Assembly (NCBI GenBank): GCA_954871525.1
Contig: OX940863.1
Span: 8,532,001-8,596,000, forward strand
Origin: Parietaria judaica
Lineage: Eukaryota > Streptophyta > Magnoliopsida > Rosales > Urticaceae
DNA: 64,000 bases
Reading direction: 5' to 3'
The stretch's first letter is position 1; the number at the start of each line of letters is the position of its first letter. The translations under genes and the position numbers were made by a program. Shown here one piece after another: positions 47,637 to 58,413 of the stretch. The notes under the pieces were generated by a model. It did no database searches, had not been told where the DNA came from, and saw only the letters and a program-made list of their open reading frames with translations.

Positions 47637-50076
47637 GGCTTTGTATTCTAGCTAGTTTCTAATCGTTTCATGTCTCGTCTATGTGTTTCGGCAGTCATCC
47701 TATGGATTTGTACACTATTTTGACCGTAGATCAGCTGCCCTTGCTATATTGTCTCTAAATGGAAGGCATCTGTAAGTAAAACTATTGCTGATCGTTTTTT
47801 CTTACTTTGTTCACGCCTTTGCTCTAAGTTCTTGACGCTTATGATGCATTCAAATTTCAGGTTTGGACAGCCTATCAAAGTAAATTGGGCATATGCTAGT
47901 GGCCAGAGAGAGGATACATCAGGTATTTTGTTTCTGTTCGTTTGCCTGAATCTTGGTGCTGGCTTGGTGAATCTGTTGGTGTCACTGGGCTGGGCCCATG
48001 AAACCCATAGAACCCTGCAAAACCCATTAAAATATTAACACCAGTTGATTGACCCATAAGGCATTAATAGGTTTTGTAGCCTTTTGGGTGGTCTATGGAT
48101 TTCGGGGCCGGTCCAGCCCAGCCCACTGACACACTAGTTGGAACTATTTATGGAATGATTCATATTTCCCTACTGTCATGTCAGTTCATGAAATATTTTC
48201 TGTTTTTGCAGGTCATTTCAACATTTTTGTTGGTGATCTCAGCCCTGAGGTTACTGATGCTACGTTGTTTGCGTGCTTTTCTGTTTATACCAGTTGTTCG
48301 TAAGCTTCGGCTCTGACTTTGAAATTATGATTCACTTTTTTTTTTCTTTTTTCCAATGATCAGTTTTAACAGAGTTATCACGTGGATAAGATTATCGTGG
48401 CCTTTCAGTTTGACCATTTTCTCTTTCAGAGATGCAAGGGTCATGTGGGATCAGAAGACCGGACGGTCCAGAGGATTTGGTTTTGTTTCATTCAGAAGCC
48501 AGCAGGTACAATTTTCGTAATAAATCTGATGTTTTTTTTCCTATTGCCTTAATGCCTGACTAGACTCTGAACAAAGTAATGTCTTTTTCTATTCTTTCAG
48601 GATGCTCAAAATGCGATAAATGACTTGACTGGTGAGAACATGCTTTTAGTTATAAATACCCCTTTTTATATTAACAATTTATGCTTTGCTTTCTACTAAA
48701 ACAAGCCACTTATGAACGGGTGTGAATATTTTTTTATTGGCATAAACTGTTTTGTTTTTGTTTGCTTTTAGATTCGGACGCAACATACTGTTCATTTCAT
48801 CTAACTTTGTGCGTGTATTCTTGTGCTTCTTGTGTCATGGTTCAGGTAAATGGCTCGGTAGTAGACAGATTCGATGCAACTGGGCAACCAAAGGTGCTTT
48901 ATCAAACGAGGACAAGCAGAGTACTGATGGGAAAAGCGTGGTTGAACTAACCAACGGCTCGGGTGAGTCGATTATCTTCCGCACTTAATGACGACAAATG
49001 ATTTCCATTCATGACTGTTTAAAGATGTGCAACTTTAATCTTTTGCTTCATATATGGTTATATTAATAAGTACCGTTTACCTTTAAGCTTCATTACGAGG
49101 TTGCTATAATATAACAGTAAGAAATAAGGTTGTGGTTTGATTCTCGACATTACAGAAGATGGGAAGGATACAAGCAATAGCGAGGCCCCGGAAAACAACC
49201 CTCAGTATACTACTGTGTATGTTGGCAATCTTGCCCCAGAGGTTAGTAATCTCATTTGTTGTTATCCTTCTCTTTTGCTACACTGTTTCTTTTGGTAGCC
49301 GAAAATGACTCTAGTTTTCTGAGAAGAAAGAACCTGAGCCGTGTTAAATGGTATGTTTTGCGTGTGAGCCCAGGTGAGTCAGCTTGACCTGCACAGGCAC
49401 TTTCATAACCTTGGTGCTGGGGTGCTCGAGGAGGTGAGGGTTCAGCGCGATAAAGGCTTTGGGTTTGTGAGGTACAGCTCGCACGCTGAGGCGGCTCTCG
49501 GTATTCAGTTGGGGAACACCCAGTCACTTCTGTGCGGCCGCCAGATCAAGGTATTTGTTATATATGCGTAAAAGTCAATTACGTTATTTAATCTAATTAA
49601 ATTAGGTCCTGTTATGGTTAGATTATGTTAGGGATTAGTAAATCGTGTTTAGGGGTTTAATTTGGTTGGCCCTGATCCAGCCAATCAGGTTACAATCTTT
49701 ACTCTAAGGGGTAATATTGCCATGAAATTTTAAAATTTTCTTCCTCCAGTTCGGCCCCGTTCCCTTGTGACACTAGTCTATCTCGATGTTTTGGGTGCAG
49801 TGCTCGTGGGGCAGCAAGCCCACTCCAGCCGGGACGGCCTCGAACCCGCTCCCTCCCCCGGTGGCGGCCGCCATGCCGGGGATCTCGGCCAACGACCTCC
49901 TGGCGTACGAGCGGCAGCTTGCCATGAGCAAGATGGGCGGGGTGCACGCCCTGATGGGGCAGCACCCGCTGAAGCAGGGCACGATGGGGATGGGCGCGGC
50001 GGGTGCCAGCCAGGCGATCTACGACGGCGGGTTCCAGAACGTGGCCGCGGCTCAGCACCTCATGTACTACCAGTAA
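45541..50076 (+). CDS. UBP1: Oligouridylate-binding protein UBP1
   Basis: Twelve exons (45541-45651, 47027-47088, 47407-47509, 47695-47771, 47861-47922, 48212-48299, 48430-48505, 48601-48631, 48846-48962, 49156-49241, 49374-49550, 49801-50076) encode 421 residues. Family knowledge: U-rich RNA binding, pre-mRNA processing and stress-granule formation, related to animal TIA-1. After a Gln-rich start ([14 protein letters not shown]) there are three RRMs: [15 protein letters not shown] to [25 protein letters not shown] to RGFGFVSF, and [20 protein letters not shown] to [10 protein letters not shown]. The end [15 protein letters not shown] ([11 protein letters not shown]) is typical of the family. 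Intron 1 is about 1.4 kb. The gene lies in the segment inferred to be inverted. Confidence 0.93.
47597..47636. repeat. (ATT)n microsatellite in UBP1 intron
   Basis: About 13 ATT units in the intron between UBP1 exons 3 and 4. Confidence 0.9.
47979..48132. mobile_element. Possible short MITE in UBP1 intron 5
   Basis: The ends are imperfect inverted repeats: GTGTCACTGGGCTGGGCC on the left and GGTCCAGCCCAGCCCACTGA-type sequence then CAC on the right. No convincing target duplication was found. Confidence 0.4.
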
Positions 50077-50866
50077 AAATAATATCCGATATAATAAAAT
50101 ATTCCTCTTGACTTGTAGGATAAGTTCTTTTTCTATTTTTATTTTATTTTATTTTTGGGTTTGGTTTGTCATCCCACTTTGATGTGATCCTGTCTGTGGA
50201 TGAGTGTCTTGTATGATTTTCTGCTTTCTTATTATGATGAGTGGTTATTATAATCAGAGGGAGTTATATATTATTATTAAATTCTACGACTCTTGTGATT
50301 TTTCATTTCAATTTTTATGCAAGAGTAACAACCTTATATTCATAAGTCTATATTCAACTTTTTGGTCCTTCGGTTTTTCGATTTTTTTTGTTTTGTACAC
50401 CCCTAATTCATTGTTACTTAAAAAAGAGCATGTTCCTAAACTTTTTTTTTTTAACGGATGAAGTACTCAATGTCTTGGGAGCACACGTTATTCACTTCTG
50501 GGAATTTAATCCGTTAAAAAATGATTAGGGATATATTTGCCCTTTTGTAGTAACTAAGGAAATGTATGCCACAATTACCTGTATTTGTAAGAGAGTTCGA
50601 ACATCTAATAAATATTGAAAATTTAGGATGTTTATTGTCGAAAAAATAAAGCCTGTGTAGAAGTACATAAGTTCTAATAACTTCGCATATATTTACCGCT
50701 CATAACTCAAAAGTTCAATTCAATTGAGATGTAAGATAGCTTATCATTCTCTTCTAGCAAAAACGAACCTTAAAGATCCGCAAATTATCCACGCCCTCTA
50801 CCAAGCGTTCCAACCTCCATTACGTTTTACCCGAAAGCATTACAATAATCCGAATTGGAACCAACA
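50077..50866. other. Convergent spacer between UBP1 and FLU
   Basis: The 3' regions of two converging genes. AT-rich, no other gene or element recognised. Confidence 0.6.
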
Positions 50867-52373
50867 TCAGTCTCTTTCCAGTCTTGCAATGTACTGATCA
50901 TAGAAATTTCCGGCTCGCTCGAGATCTCCAAGCTCAGTGTAACAGTCAGCAATCGCTCCGTAAGCTTCCGTGTTTCCTGAATCCTCCCCTTCTCGCTTAG
51001 AAATATCGAGAACCATGGTGTGGTATTTTATGGCTTCGCGATACTTGCCTTGTCGCTGAAGCGAGGCTCCTGAGGCACAAAAAAAAACAACAACGAATGA
51101 ATTCAGTGGAAGCCTTTATATGAAGCAACCGAAACAAGAGTTTGGCACGGGAAACTAACCTAGTCCTCTGGCTGCCTTCTTCTCCTTAGTAGAATCCTTA
51201 AGGGCTCGGGCGAGCTCTAGGGCCGTCTGGAACTCCAAGAACGCTTTCTCCGGTTCCTGATTCCTCAGAAACGTTTTCCCGGCTCTGAGATGAGAGATCA
51301 AATCCTGCTTACTTGGATCGACAATGACTTCGCTCTCCGAAATTCTCCCGGGGGAAGGAGCATAGCTCAAGCTGGGAGCGTAGGACTCGATCTTCGCTTG
51401 CCTCCTAAGGGCAGCATTTATCTGACGCAGCTGTTCGTTAAGCCGTGCTAGCTCTCCTCTCCTCTGTCGAGCAAGCAAACCTGTTGCCCTAAAGTTAGAC
51501 CATCGATATTTACGGAGCGATAACATCAGAGGGAGGATCGACATTGACCTCCGACAGTGGCCCCCACAAGAGCCACGCCTAGCAGCACAGGCATGTTGGA
51601 CATGGGGCCTTCAGCTTCGCACGTTTCCGCCATGGCTTTGAGAGGCATCAATGCGTTGCTAGCGAAAAATGCCACTGCCAGGACGCTGCATTCTCGTACA
51701 TTTCCCTGTCAAACCAGAAAGCGGTTTAAATGTTGCAAGTTGCAACGATACGCGTAAAAATTGATACAACAACAACCAGTTTTAAATGAGAAACGAAAGG
51801 AACAGCTGAAGGAAGACTCACCATCATACCTGACAATTCGAGCTCGGTTCGAAAACCTCAACCAGTCCATTGCGACCGTCTTTGTACGACGAGATAAGTC
51901 TTTCGACTTTGGGCGAAAAAGAGCTCAGCTTTCCTGATTCACACCCAAAAAAAGCGCGAAATTCAGCGACATCGATGCACAATTCACACATTGATCAAAA
52001 CATCAGTACTATCTAGCAAACCAGAGAAGCCATGGAACAATGTGGCCGAAAATTAGATAAGCTTTTCAACTTTGAGTGAAAAGAGAACTCAGCTTTCCCA
52101 ATTCACACACAAAAAACCGCAGATTCAAGGACACGAAAGAACACTGAGGATTTCAAGCAGTGAATCTAGCGAGCAAGAGACGCCATAGAAAGCTAAGCCA
52201 TTGAAACACGGAGAAGCAGTACGAAGACTATCATTGACGCAGAGAGTCTAGGAGTTTCAGTGATCCAGTGCGGACATACCGGAAAGACAGTGGGTGGCGG
52301 AGAGTTGATCGGACGGCGGAGATCGACGGCGGTCGACGGCGAGGAAGGAAGAGCAACGGAGCAGCACCGCCAT
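50867..52373 (-). CDS. FLU: FLU, TPR negative regulator of chlorophyll synthesis
   Basis: Five exons (52280-52373, 51830-51933, 51549-51705, 51160-51480, 50867-51069) encode 292 residues. Family knowledge: FLU is a plastid membrane protein that binds glutamyl-tRNA reductase and represses 5-aminolevulinate synthesis in the dark. Visible features: a short Ser/Arg-rich N-terminus (MAVLLRCSSFLAVDRRRSPP), a hydrophobic segment around VLLGVALVGATVG, a coiled-coil segment RRGELARLNEQLRQINAALR, and C-terminal TPR repeats (LRAGKTFLRNQEPEKAFLEF, GASLQRQGKYREAIKYHTMV, IADCYTELGDLERAGNFYDQ). No frame breaks. Its start lies only 284 bases from the inverted target-site half beside Pack-MULE copy 2, so its distal promoter was replaced or displaced by the inversion. 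Confidence 0.92.
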
Positions 52374-52648
52374 TTCCTTCAAGCTGAGATAGCATCGTAC
52401 ACTCAGGATTTCAAGGATAATATTAATATCTGCCAAGAAGATTGGAAAATCAACCTTCTTTTTGGACTTATTTACCAAAATGCCACTCGTCAGGAATTAT
52501 TGGTTCCTTTTTTTTTTACCCATTCCGCGACTGGGACTTATGTCTTATAATGTGCTGATAATAGTTTTATTAAAATAAAAAGTTTTAATGATATTAATAT
52601 ATAAGTAAATATTGTTAAATTAAAACAAATAAATCTGTCTTTACAGTA
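52374..52648. other. FLU proximal upstream region
   Basis: Short upstream region of FLU. A block of AATGATATTAATATATAAGT-like words resembles sequence on the NUP107 side (40560-40610). Confidence 0.5.
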
Positions 52649-52657
52649 TAACTTAAT
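52649..52657. repeat. Inner 9-bp flank of right Pack-MULE
   Basis: TAACTTAAT, the exact reverse complement of the outer left flank ATTAAGTTA at 40975-40983. Confidence 0.85.
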
Positions 52658-53027
52658 GGGCTTATTAGTAAAATACTCAATTAGAGTCAAACTATTTCAA
52701 AAGGATACTCAAAGGTTTGCTATAATTAAAGAAAATCTCATTTGGGCTTTTTAGGACAAATATACCCTCTTCTTTCTTTTCAGTCACGTTCGATAGGCTT
52801 CGTCTTCAATCCTCAGCGCTCGATCACGGCTTCTTCCGCCATTGTTGTTCGACTCTTCTTCCGCCATTGTTGTTAAACCAGGTTCAACGAGCCGCGATTG
52901 TCGTCGCAGATCGATGGCTGTGATTTCAAGCACGGAGTTAGAGTTGAAAGAGCGAAAACAATCGCTCTCCATCACTGTCACTGATCCCAGAGGCAGGAAA
53001 GAGAGAGCAAGCTTTCTTCTCTGCGCA

Positions 53028-53857
53028 GCAATGGCAGCTCCGACGGAAGAGACGGCGATGCCGACGGAGGACTTAGACGAGGAATACGACGAGCACGGCT
53101 CCAAGGAGTAGGTTCTCCAGAAGTACTTCCTTCAGGAGTGGGAGCTCGTGAAGTCCCTCTTGGACGACATCGTTTCCATGGGAGGAGTCCCTAATCCTTC
53201 TGTCACTCACCAGATCCGATCCATCTTACTCTCTCTCTTTCTCTCTCTGTGTGCAATGTATATCGGTTTCGCTTTCGATGTTGATGGGTTTAGGTTACTC
53301 TTTTGTTTCGGTTATGAAGCTTTATGTTGGATCAATAGGCTTAATTCTGAGATTTACTTGTTGATTTGTGAATTTTTTTCGTTAAAAACTTGATCAAAGT
53401 ATACGAATTTGTTCAGATCGAACTATAAATGGAAACAAATTACTTAGAATTCTAGTTTTACAGACGATTTCTTTTGCATATGGAGGGACAAGGATCAAGA
53501 GCACGAAGTTTGATGTTGGATCAATTTGCTAATTATGAGATTTAGTGTTTGATTTGTTCAAACTTTATACAAGCAGATAAATTTATGAAAATTAATTAGA
53601 GCTGTATTGTTAATGGTTGCAGAATCATGGAATTTCTATGTATTTGTGTGTGATTTTATAGATGGACAAGTACCAAGAGCAAGGGCAGCTCATTGAGCCT
53701 TGCTTGGAGAGCATTGTGTCGCCGCTGATGTTTATCGTCCGGTCCAAAACCATTGAATTAGGCGTGGCTTCGGGGAAGATTCTCGAAGTAATCAAGCCTA
53801 TTTGCATAATCATTTATTCCCTGGTCACGGTTTGTGGGTACAAGGCGGTGATCTCGC
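53028..53857 (+). pseudogene. Tubulin-folding cofactor D 5' fragment (MULE copy 2)
   Basis: Same as in copy 1 but on the plus strand: EETAMPTEDLDEEYDEHGSK, TAG stop at 53109-53111, [20 protein letters not shown], retained intron, then [20 protein letters not shown]. Sharing of the stop shows that it predates the duplication of the element or was spread by conversion. Confidence 0.8.
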
Positions 53858-54045
53858 GTAGATCTCGTCAATGTCTGGATCGAATACTCCGGGTCGGGCC
53901 GGGTCCTGAACGTGTCGGTTTCGTATTTGAATATGAAGCCTAGCGACCCGGTTCTCTCCGTGCCGCTCGATCTCGAAGAGTACGTCGCCGATTTTATGTT
54001 CGTCGGATTCTCCGGCTCGACGCAGGGGAGCACGGAAAGTACATT
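53858..54045 (+). pseudogene. L-type lectin receptor kinase fragment (MULE copy 2)
   Basis: [20 protein letters not shown] and DFMFVGFSGSTQGSTES on the plus strand, fused directly after TFCD exon 2 sequence and before the satellite. Confidence 0.75.
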
Positions 54046-54046
54046 G

Positions 54047-54860
54047 GGTAACTGGAGTTACACTTATGTAGCTAAAGTTACATTTGGGTAACCAAGTTAC
54101 ACTTGGGTAACAAGAGTTACACTTATGTAACTAAAGTTACTAAAATTACATTTGGGTAACTACAGTTACACTTGGGTAACTGCAGTTACACTTACGTAAC
54201 TAAAGTCACTAAAATTATATTTGGGTAACTACAGTTACACTTATGTAACTGGAGTTACACTTATGTATGAATTACATTTATGTAACTGGAGTTACACTTA
54301 TGTAACTAAAGTTACATTTGGGTAACTACAATTACACTTATGTAACTAAAGTTACATTTTGGTAACTACAGTTACACTTATGTAACTAAAGTTACTAAAG
54401 TTACATTTGGGTAAGTATAGTTACACTTGGGTAAATTCAGTTACACTTATGTAACTAAAGTTACTAAAATTACATTTGAGTAACTACAGTTACACTTGGG
54501 TAAATTCAGTTACACTTATGTAACTAAAGTTATTAAAATTACATTTGGGTAACTACAGTTACACTTATGTAACTAAAGTTACTAAAATTACATTTGGGTA
54601 ACTACAGTTACACTTATGTTACTGGAGTTACACTTATGTAACTGGAGTTACACTTATGCAACTAAAATTACATTTGGGTAACTGGAGTTACACTTATGTA
54701 ACTGGAGTTACACTTATGTAACTAAAGTTACATTTGGGTAACTACAGTTACATTTGGGTAACTACAGTTACACTGGGGTAACAAGAGTTACACTTATGTA
54801 ACTAAAGTTACATTTGGGTAAGTACATTTACACTAATGTAACTTATGTAACTTTAGTTAC
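54047..54860. repeat. Palindromic GTAAC satellite array, copy 2
   Basis: Reverse-orientation version of the array in copy 1, about 40 units of roughly 20 bases. It is longer than copy 1 by about 170 bases. Confidence 0.93.
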
Positions 54861-55431
54861 ATTAACGTATTTTATGCATGTTACACCTTTTAGCCTGATT
54901 AGAAGAGGCTTGACAAGATAGGAAAATAATGTAATTTCAACCATTTACTCCATCATAAAGCAGTAACTTAATTATAAGGGTTATAATAAATAAGTCAGTA
55001 ATGACAATTTAAAGAGTATATAATGTTGTTTCAGGTAGAAAAAAAAGCATTCTTTATGCCTTAATTATAACGATCCTTATATATTTGGTTTTCTACAGTG
55101 TGTTAATAACACTATACCACTTGATGAGTCATTTAAATGGTCGTTGATGGAAAGAAAAGAAAGTCATATTATAGCATGTCATAAAGTAGCACAGCCAATT
55201 CATCGCAAGCAAGCTATAAAGACAATATCAAGCCTTAAACATAAGGGAAAAAAATGGAGTTTTGACACAATTTCATCTGTAGAATAAAATCAATGCACAG
55301 TGAAGTGGAAATCTTAAAATGGGAAGGATAATGATAATAATGAAGAATAAGAATATTGAAAAATAAAATAAAATAAATAAAATGTATTGAGTGATCATGG
55401 GAGCCATGAACTGAACCACCTGGGCTCCTCT

Positions 55432-56262
55432 TTAGCTCGCCACCATGACCGTCAAGTCAACATCGACAGTCATTCTGTGCGGACCACGTGAAAGCGGCAC
55501 GTGCACCACGAACTCCCGCTCGCTCTCGTTCCGCTCCTTCAGTTCCCTCTCTCGCCGTTCGTCCTCCACCACCTCCTCTTCCTCCTCGAACAGAACCTCC
55601 CACGCCACGACCGCCACCATCGCCACCTCCCCGCTCTTCACCGCCCGCCTCGCCTCCACCCGAATCTCCTCCATCCTCTGCCACTCTGCCGCGGCCCTCA
55701 TTCGCGCCTCCGCCGGCGCCTCCACGCGGTCCAAGACCCCGTCCTCGTCGTCGCGGTACCCGTAGTAGCTCGCGTCGATCCGCTTGTAGATGTCGTAGCG
55801 CGTGCGCCGCTTCCGCAGCTCCAGCGGCTTCTCGAAGAGCTCGCGCACGCCGGGGAGCTTCTTTGCCGCGCTAAAGTATCGGTAGCCCGCGCCGCGGCCG
55901 CTTGGGTTGGGGACGTCGACGATGTTGCCGTCGAGGTCGGTCATCTTGGAGGAGTGCTTGGCGTAGTTGGCGCCGCCGAGCTCGACGATGCGGCGCTCCC
56001 AGTGGGCCTTCTCGCGGATGAGCTTGTTGATCTCGTCGTTGAGGTCACGGAGGCGGTGCTCGCCGAGGCCCTCGTTCTGGATCTCGGCGACCTTGCGGCC
56101 GATCTCGCAGAGGATCTGCTGGCGCCACTTGTTGGCGTCGGCGAGGTCGCGACACTCGGAGGCCAGGAAGGGGCGGCACTCCTTGGGCTTCTTCTCCTCC
56201 TCCTCCTTCATGGTGATGAAGCGGTTGAGCATGGACCGCGCTTTCTCCTCGTTACGAGCCAT
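55432..56262 (-). CDS. ISY1-like splicing factor, altered C-terminus (MULE copy 2)
   Basis: Second copy of the 276-residue ISY1-like frame, same length and same non-ISY1 tail after VHVPL. Differences from copy 1 include RKVAEIQN for RKVAKIQN and VPNPSGRG for VPNPGGRG; Glu in RKVAEIQN is the family residue. No stop or frameshift. A long antisense open frame covers the same bases only because the sequence is GC-rich. Confidence 0.75.
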   Translation of the reverse strand: MARNEEKARSMLNRFITMKEEEEKKPKECRPFLASECRDLADANKWRQQILCEIGRKVAEIQNEGLGEHRLRDLNDEINKLIREKAHWERRIVELGGANYAKHSSKMTDLDGNIVDVPNPSGRGAGYRYFSAAKKLPGVRELFEKPLELRKRRTRYDIYKRIDASYYGYRDDEDGVLDRVEAPAEARMRAAAEWQRMEEIRVEARRAVKSGEVAMVAVVAWEVLFEEEEEVVEDERRERELKERNESEREFVVHVPLSRGPHRMTVDVDLTVMVAS

Positions 56263-56479
56263 GGTCGCCGGACTGGTCGGAACTCCGGCGAGGGTTCTGG
56301 TTCGAAACCCTAACTAGGGAATGGGGGAGAGATTGGCGAAGAAGACAACTCTGTGAGTGGGCTTTTTGTGTGGATATTTTTGGAAAATAATCTTTAAAAT
56401 GAGTATGATTTGGATTAATTAAACCTTGAGTATTTTTTGAAATAGTTTGACTCTAATTGAGTATTTTGCTAATAAGCCC

Positions 56480-56488
56480 TTTATATTA
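56480..56488. repeat. Outer 9-bp flank of right Pack-MULE
   Basis: TTTATATTA, the exact reverse complement of TAATATAAA at 44631-44639 beside the inner end of copy 1. Confidence 0.85.
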
Positions 56489-57594
56489 ATACCATGTCGG
56501 ATGTTTAATTAATTAAATTTTATTATCATTTTATGCATTACATAGTATATGAAGAAGTAGAAACTAATTAAATTAAGTTTATGTAATTTGTTTTCATTTC
56601 TACAAATAAAGGGCCTAACAGACATGGTCCAAAATCGAATTTAATACAAGATTTCAATTAAAAAAATCCAAAGATAATGTCTAAAAAGTTTTAAAAATAA
56701 GACATAAAGAGAGGCATGTAATCATATGGTATATGCCTGCTGAATGCTGATGAGAAGGAGAAAAAAACTCAATGGCTAAAACTAAAACAAAAGTGACACA
56801 AACAACCCAATTTCAGCCCAAGCAACCTAAGGCCACCCAATTTTTTATTTTTTTATTTTTCTCTTCATGTAAAACCCATAAATGTCTTTAGAATGCCAAA
56901 ACACACATAAAAGTGTCAAGAGCTCTTATCCCCGAAGCTAAAAAGGGAAAGGAAAGCCGGGCGTTTGTTGTGTGAAAAAATTTGAAAATGATTTTATGTT
57001 CCGGGTAAATCCAACCGGTAAGATCGAGTATTTACGTATCTTCAACTTAGCTTAATGGTAATTTCGTATCACTTCTTGTATGTCTTGAATTCAATCCACT
57101 TAGAACACAAAAAAGGCATGACTCCCTTGCCGAGGTGGAAGTTTATCACCTCTCTTATTGCTCGTACACTGCAAATATTATATATATATATATATATATA
57201 TATTATGTGACCTTAACTAACGGTATCACCTCTAAATATCGGTATTTACTGAGTTACTTATTGGGTTCTAAATATACATTTTCAACATTTTATTATGGGA
57301 CGAAACTAAGGGTATTTGAGGCTGGCTTATGTCATTCCTAACCAAGTAAAAATGTTAAATTAATGAGTTATATATTATACATAGTATATATCATAGGCGG
57401 AACCACACACAAATGTGGTGTGGTTCCAGCCACCCCAATATTTTTTAAATATTCACTTTTAGCACTAATTTTTTTTTAAAATTACAAATAAACCCCTTCT
57501 GTTTGCACTAAAAACCGCCACCCCGAAGTCCAAATCCTAGTTCCGCTTATGGTATTTATGATATATATGATATATAACTCATTTTTTGATGAGT
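56489..57594. other. AT-rich intergenic region
   Basis: No supported gene. Contains a TA microsatellite (57180-57203). At 57393-57557 lies a repeat-like segment bounded by AGGCGGAACCAC and GTTCCGCTTATGG, similar to the ends of the block at 21321-23289. Confidence 0.5.
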
Positions 57595-57609
57595 AGTGAT
57601 ATCTCTATA

Positions 57610-57812
57610 ACCAAGCTTGCTTGGCCTAGTGGTAACACCACTACTCACATCTCCAAGAGGTAACGAGTTCAAACCCCATGTGAAGCAAAATGTTTGCCCC
57701 CTTTACATATGTAAACTTGGCCAATAGTGTCACTTGTTCTTAAACTGAATATATCTAGTAATGCGAGAGTGCATTGTAACCTTGGTCGATAACGCCACCC
57801 TATTAAAAAAAA
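57610..57812 (+). mobile_element. tRNA-derived SINE, copy B, with 15-bp target duplication
   Basis: A box TGGCCTAGTGGTAA near the 5' end, B box GAGTTCAAACCCC, body shared with copy A (ATGTAAACTTGGCCAATAG, TTGGTCGATAACGCCACCC) and a short A tail. Flanked by AGTGATATCTCTATA at 57595-57609 and 57813-57827, an exact 15-base duplication, so both ends are defined. Confidence 0.92.
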
Positions 57813-57827
57813 AGTGATATCTCTATA

Positions 57828-58413
57828 TTTGTCATATTTATATTTTGATGTGAAAAGTGTTCCATAATATTTTATGTCACACAGTTTAAAATAATAAATA
57901 GATAATTTGCTTAGTTTAGTAAAATGTTTTTTCATGAGCGAGAATAATTCATTGAAGCTAAATGTCCATCTAATCTGTTAATTTTATCTGCAAAACCAAA
58001 ATTTATATGAAAATAGTTATTCTATTCATTGTGTGTGAGCCCCGATGTTACTTCTTGGTTCCGCCCCTGACTTTATTTATACATTTATTCCCGGTAAATA
58101 AATATTCCATGAGCTACAAAGAGCAACAATTTTTTAGTCTAAAAGAAAAACGAGACATCAAAATTCATATATCACATTAATGAGCGAAGCGAACTACTTC
58201 TATTATAAGACTCTGGAATCTGGTCCATCAGTTACAAAAATGATAATATATAATTACAAATATTGATATGCTGATACAGACATGACTAACTATTGATGAG
58301 TGTAGTTAGGAGAGTTAATAAATTGATATAATATAAGCTTCAAGAAATAAATTATAGCCTCGTATTGCCTAAAGCGTTACGTGGATTCATCTAATCTTCA
58401 CCATGAAATAGAG
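57828..58413. other. Intergenic region 3' of JAZ gene
   Basis: AT-rich. Around 58050-58065 is TTGGTTCCGCCCCTGA, an end-like sequence of the same GGCGGAAC repeat class. No gene. Confidence 0.5.

Larger units (their letters stand above)
52658..56479 (-). mobile_element. Pack-MULE copy 2, opposite orientation to copy 1
   Basis: 3822-base element with the same ends and cargo order as copy 1, but inverted: left end GGGCTTATTAGTAAAATACT, right end CAATTGAGTATTTTGCTAATAAGCCC-type. It contains TFCD exons (53028-53220 and 53662-53857), the lectin-kinase fragment (53858-54045), satellite (54047-54860) and the ISY1-like gene (55432-56262, minus). The 175-base length difference from copy 1 lies mainly in the satellite array. 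The right flank is TTTATATTA (56480-56488). Confidence 0.87.

Noticed and set aside
55501..56313. 270-codon open frame antisense to the ISY1-like gene, and Pro/Arg-rich frames in both copies
   Set aside because: GC-rich coding DNA opens the other frames; the sense frame matches ISY1 and the antisense one matches no family.
40984..56479. A single large mobile unit using the two MULEs as its ends (macrotransposon)
   Set aside because: The outer flanks ATTAAGTTA and TTTATATTA do not match each other; they match the inner flanks crosswise.
57610..57680. Functional tRNA gene
   Set aside because: A and B boxes are present but no cloverleaf forms and a poly-A tail and target duplication show a SINE.
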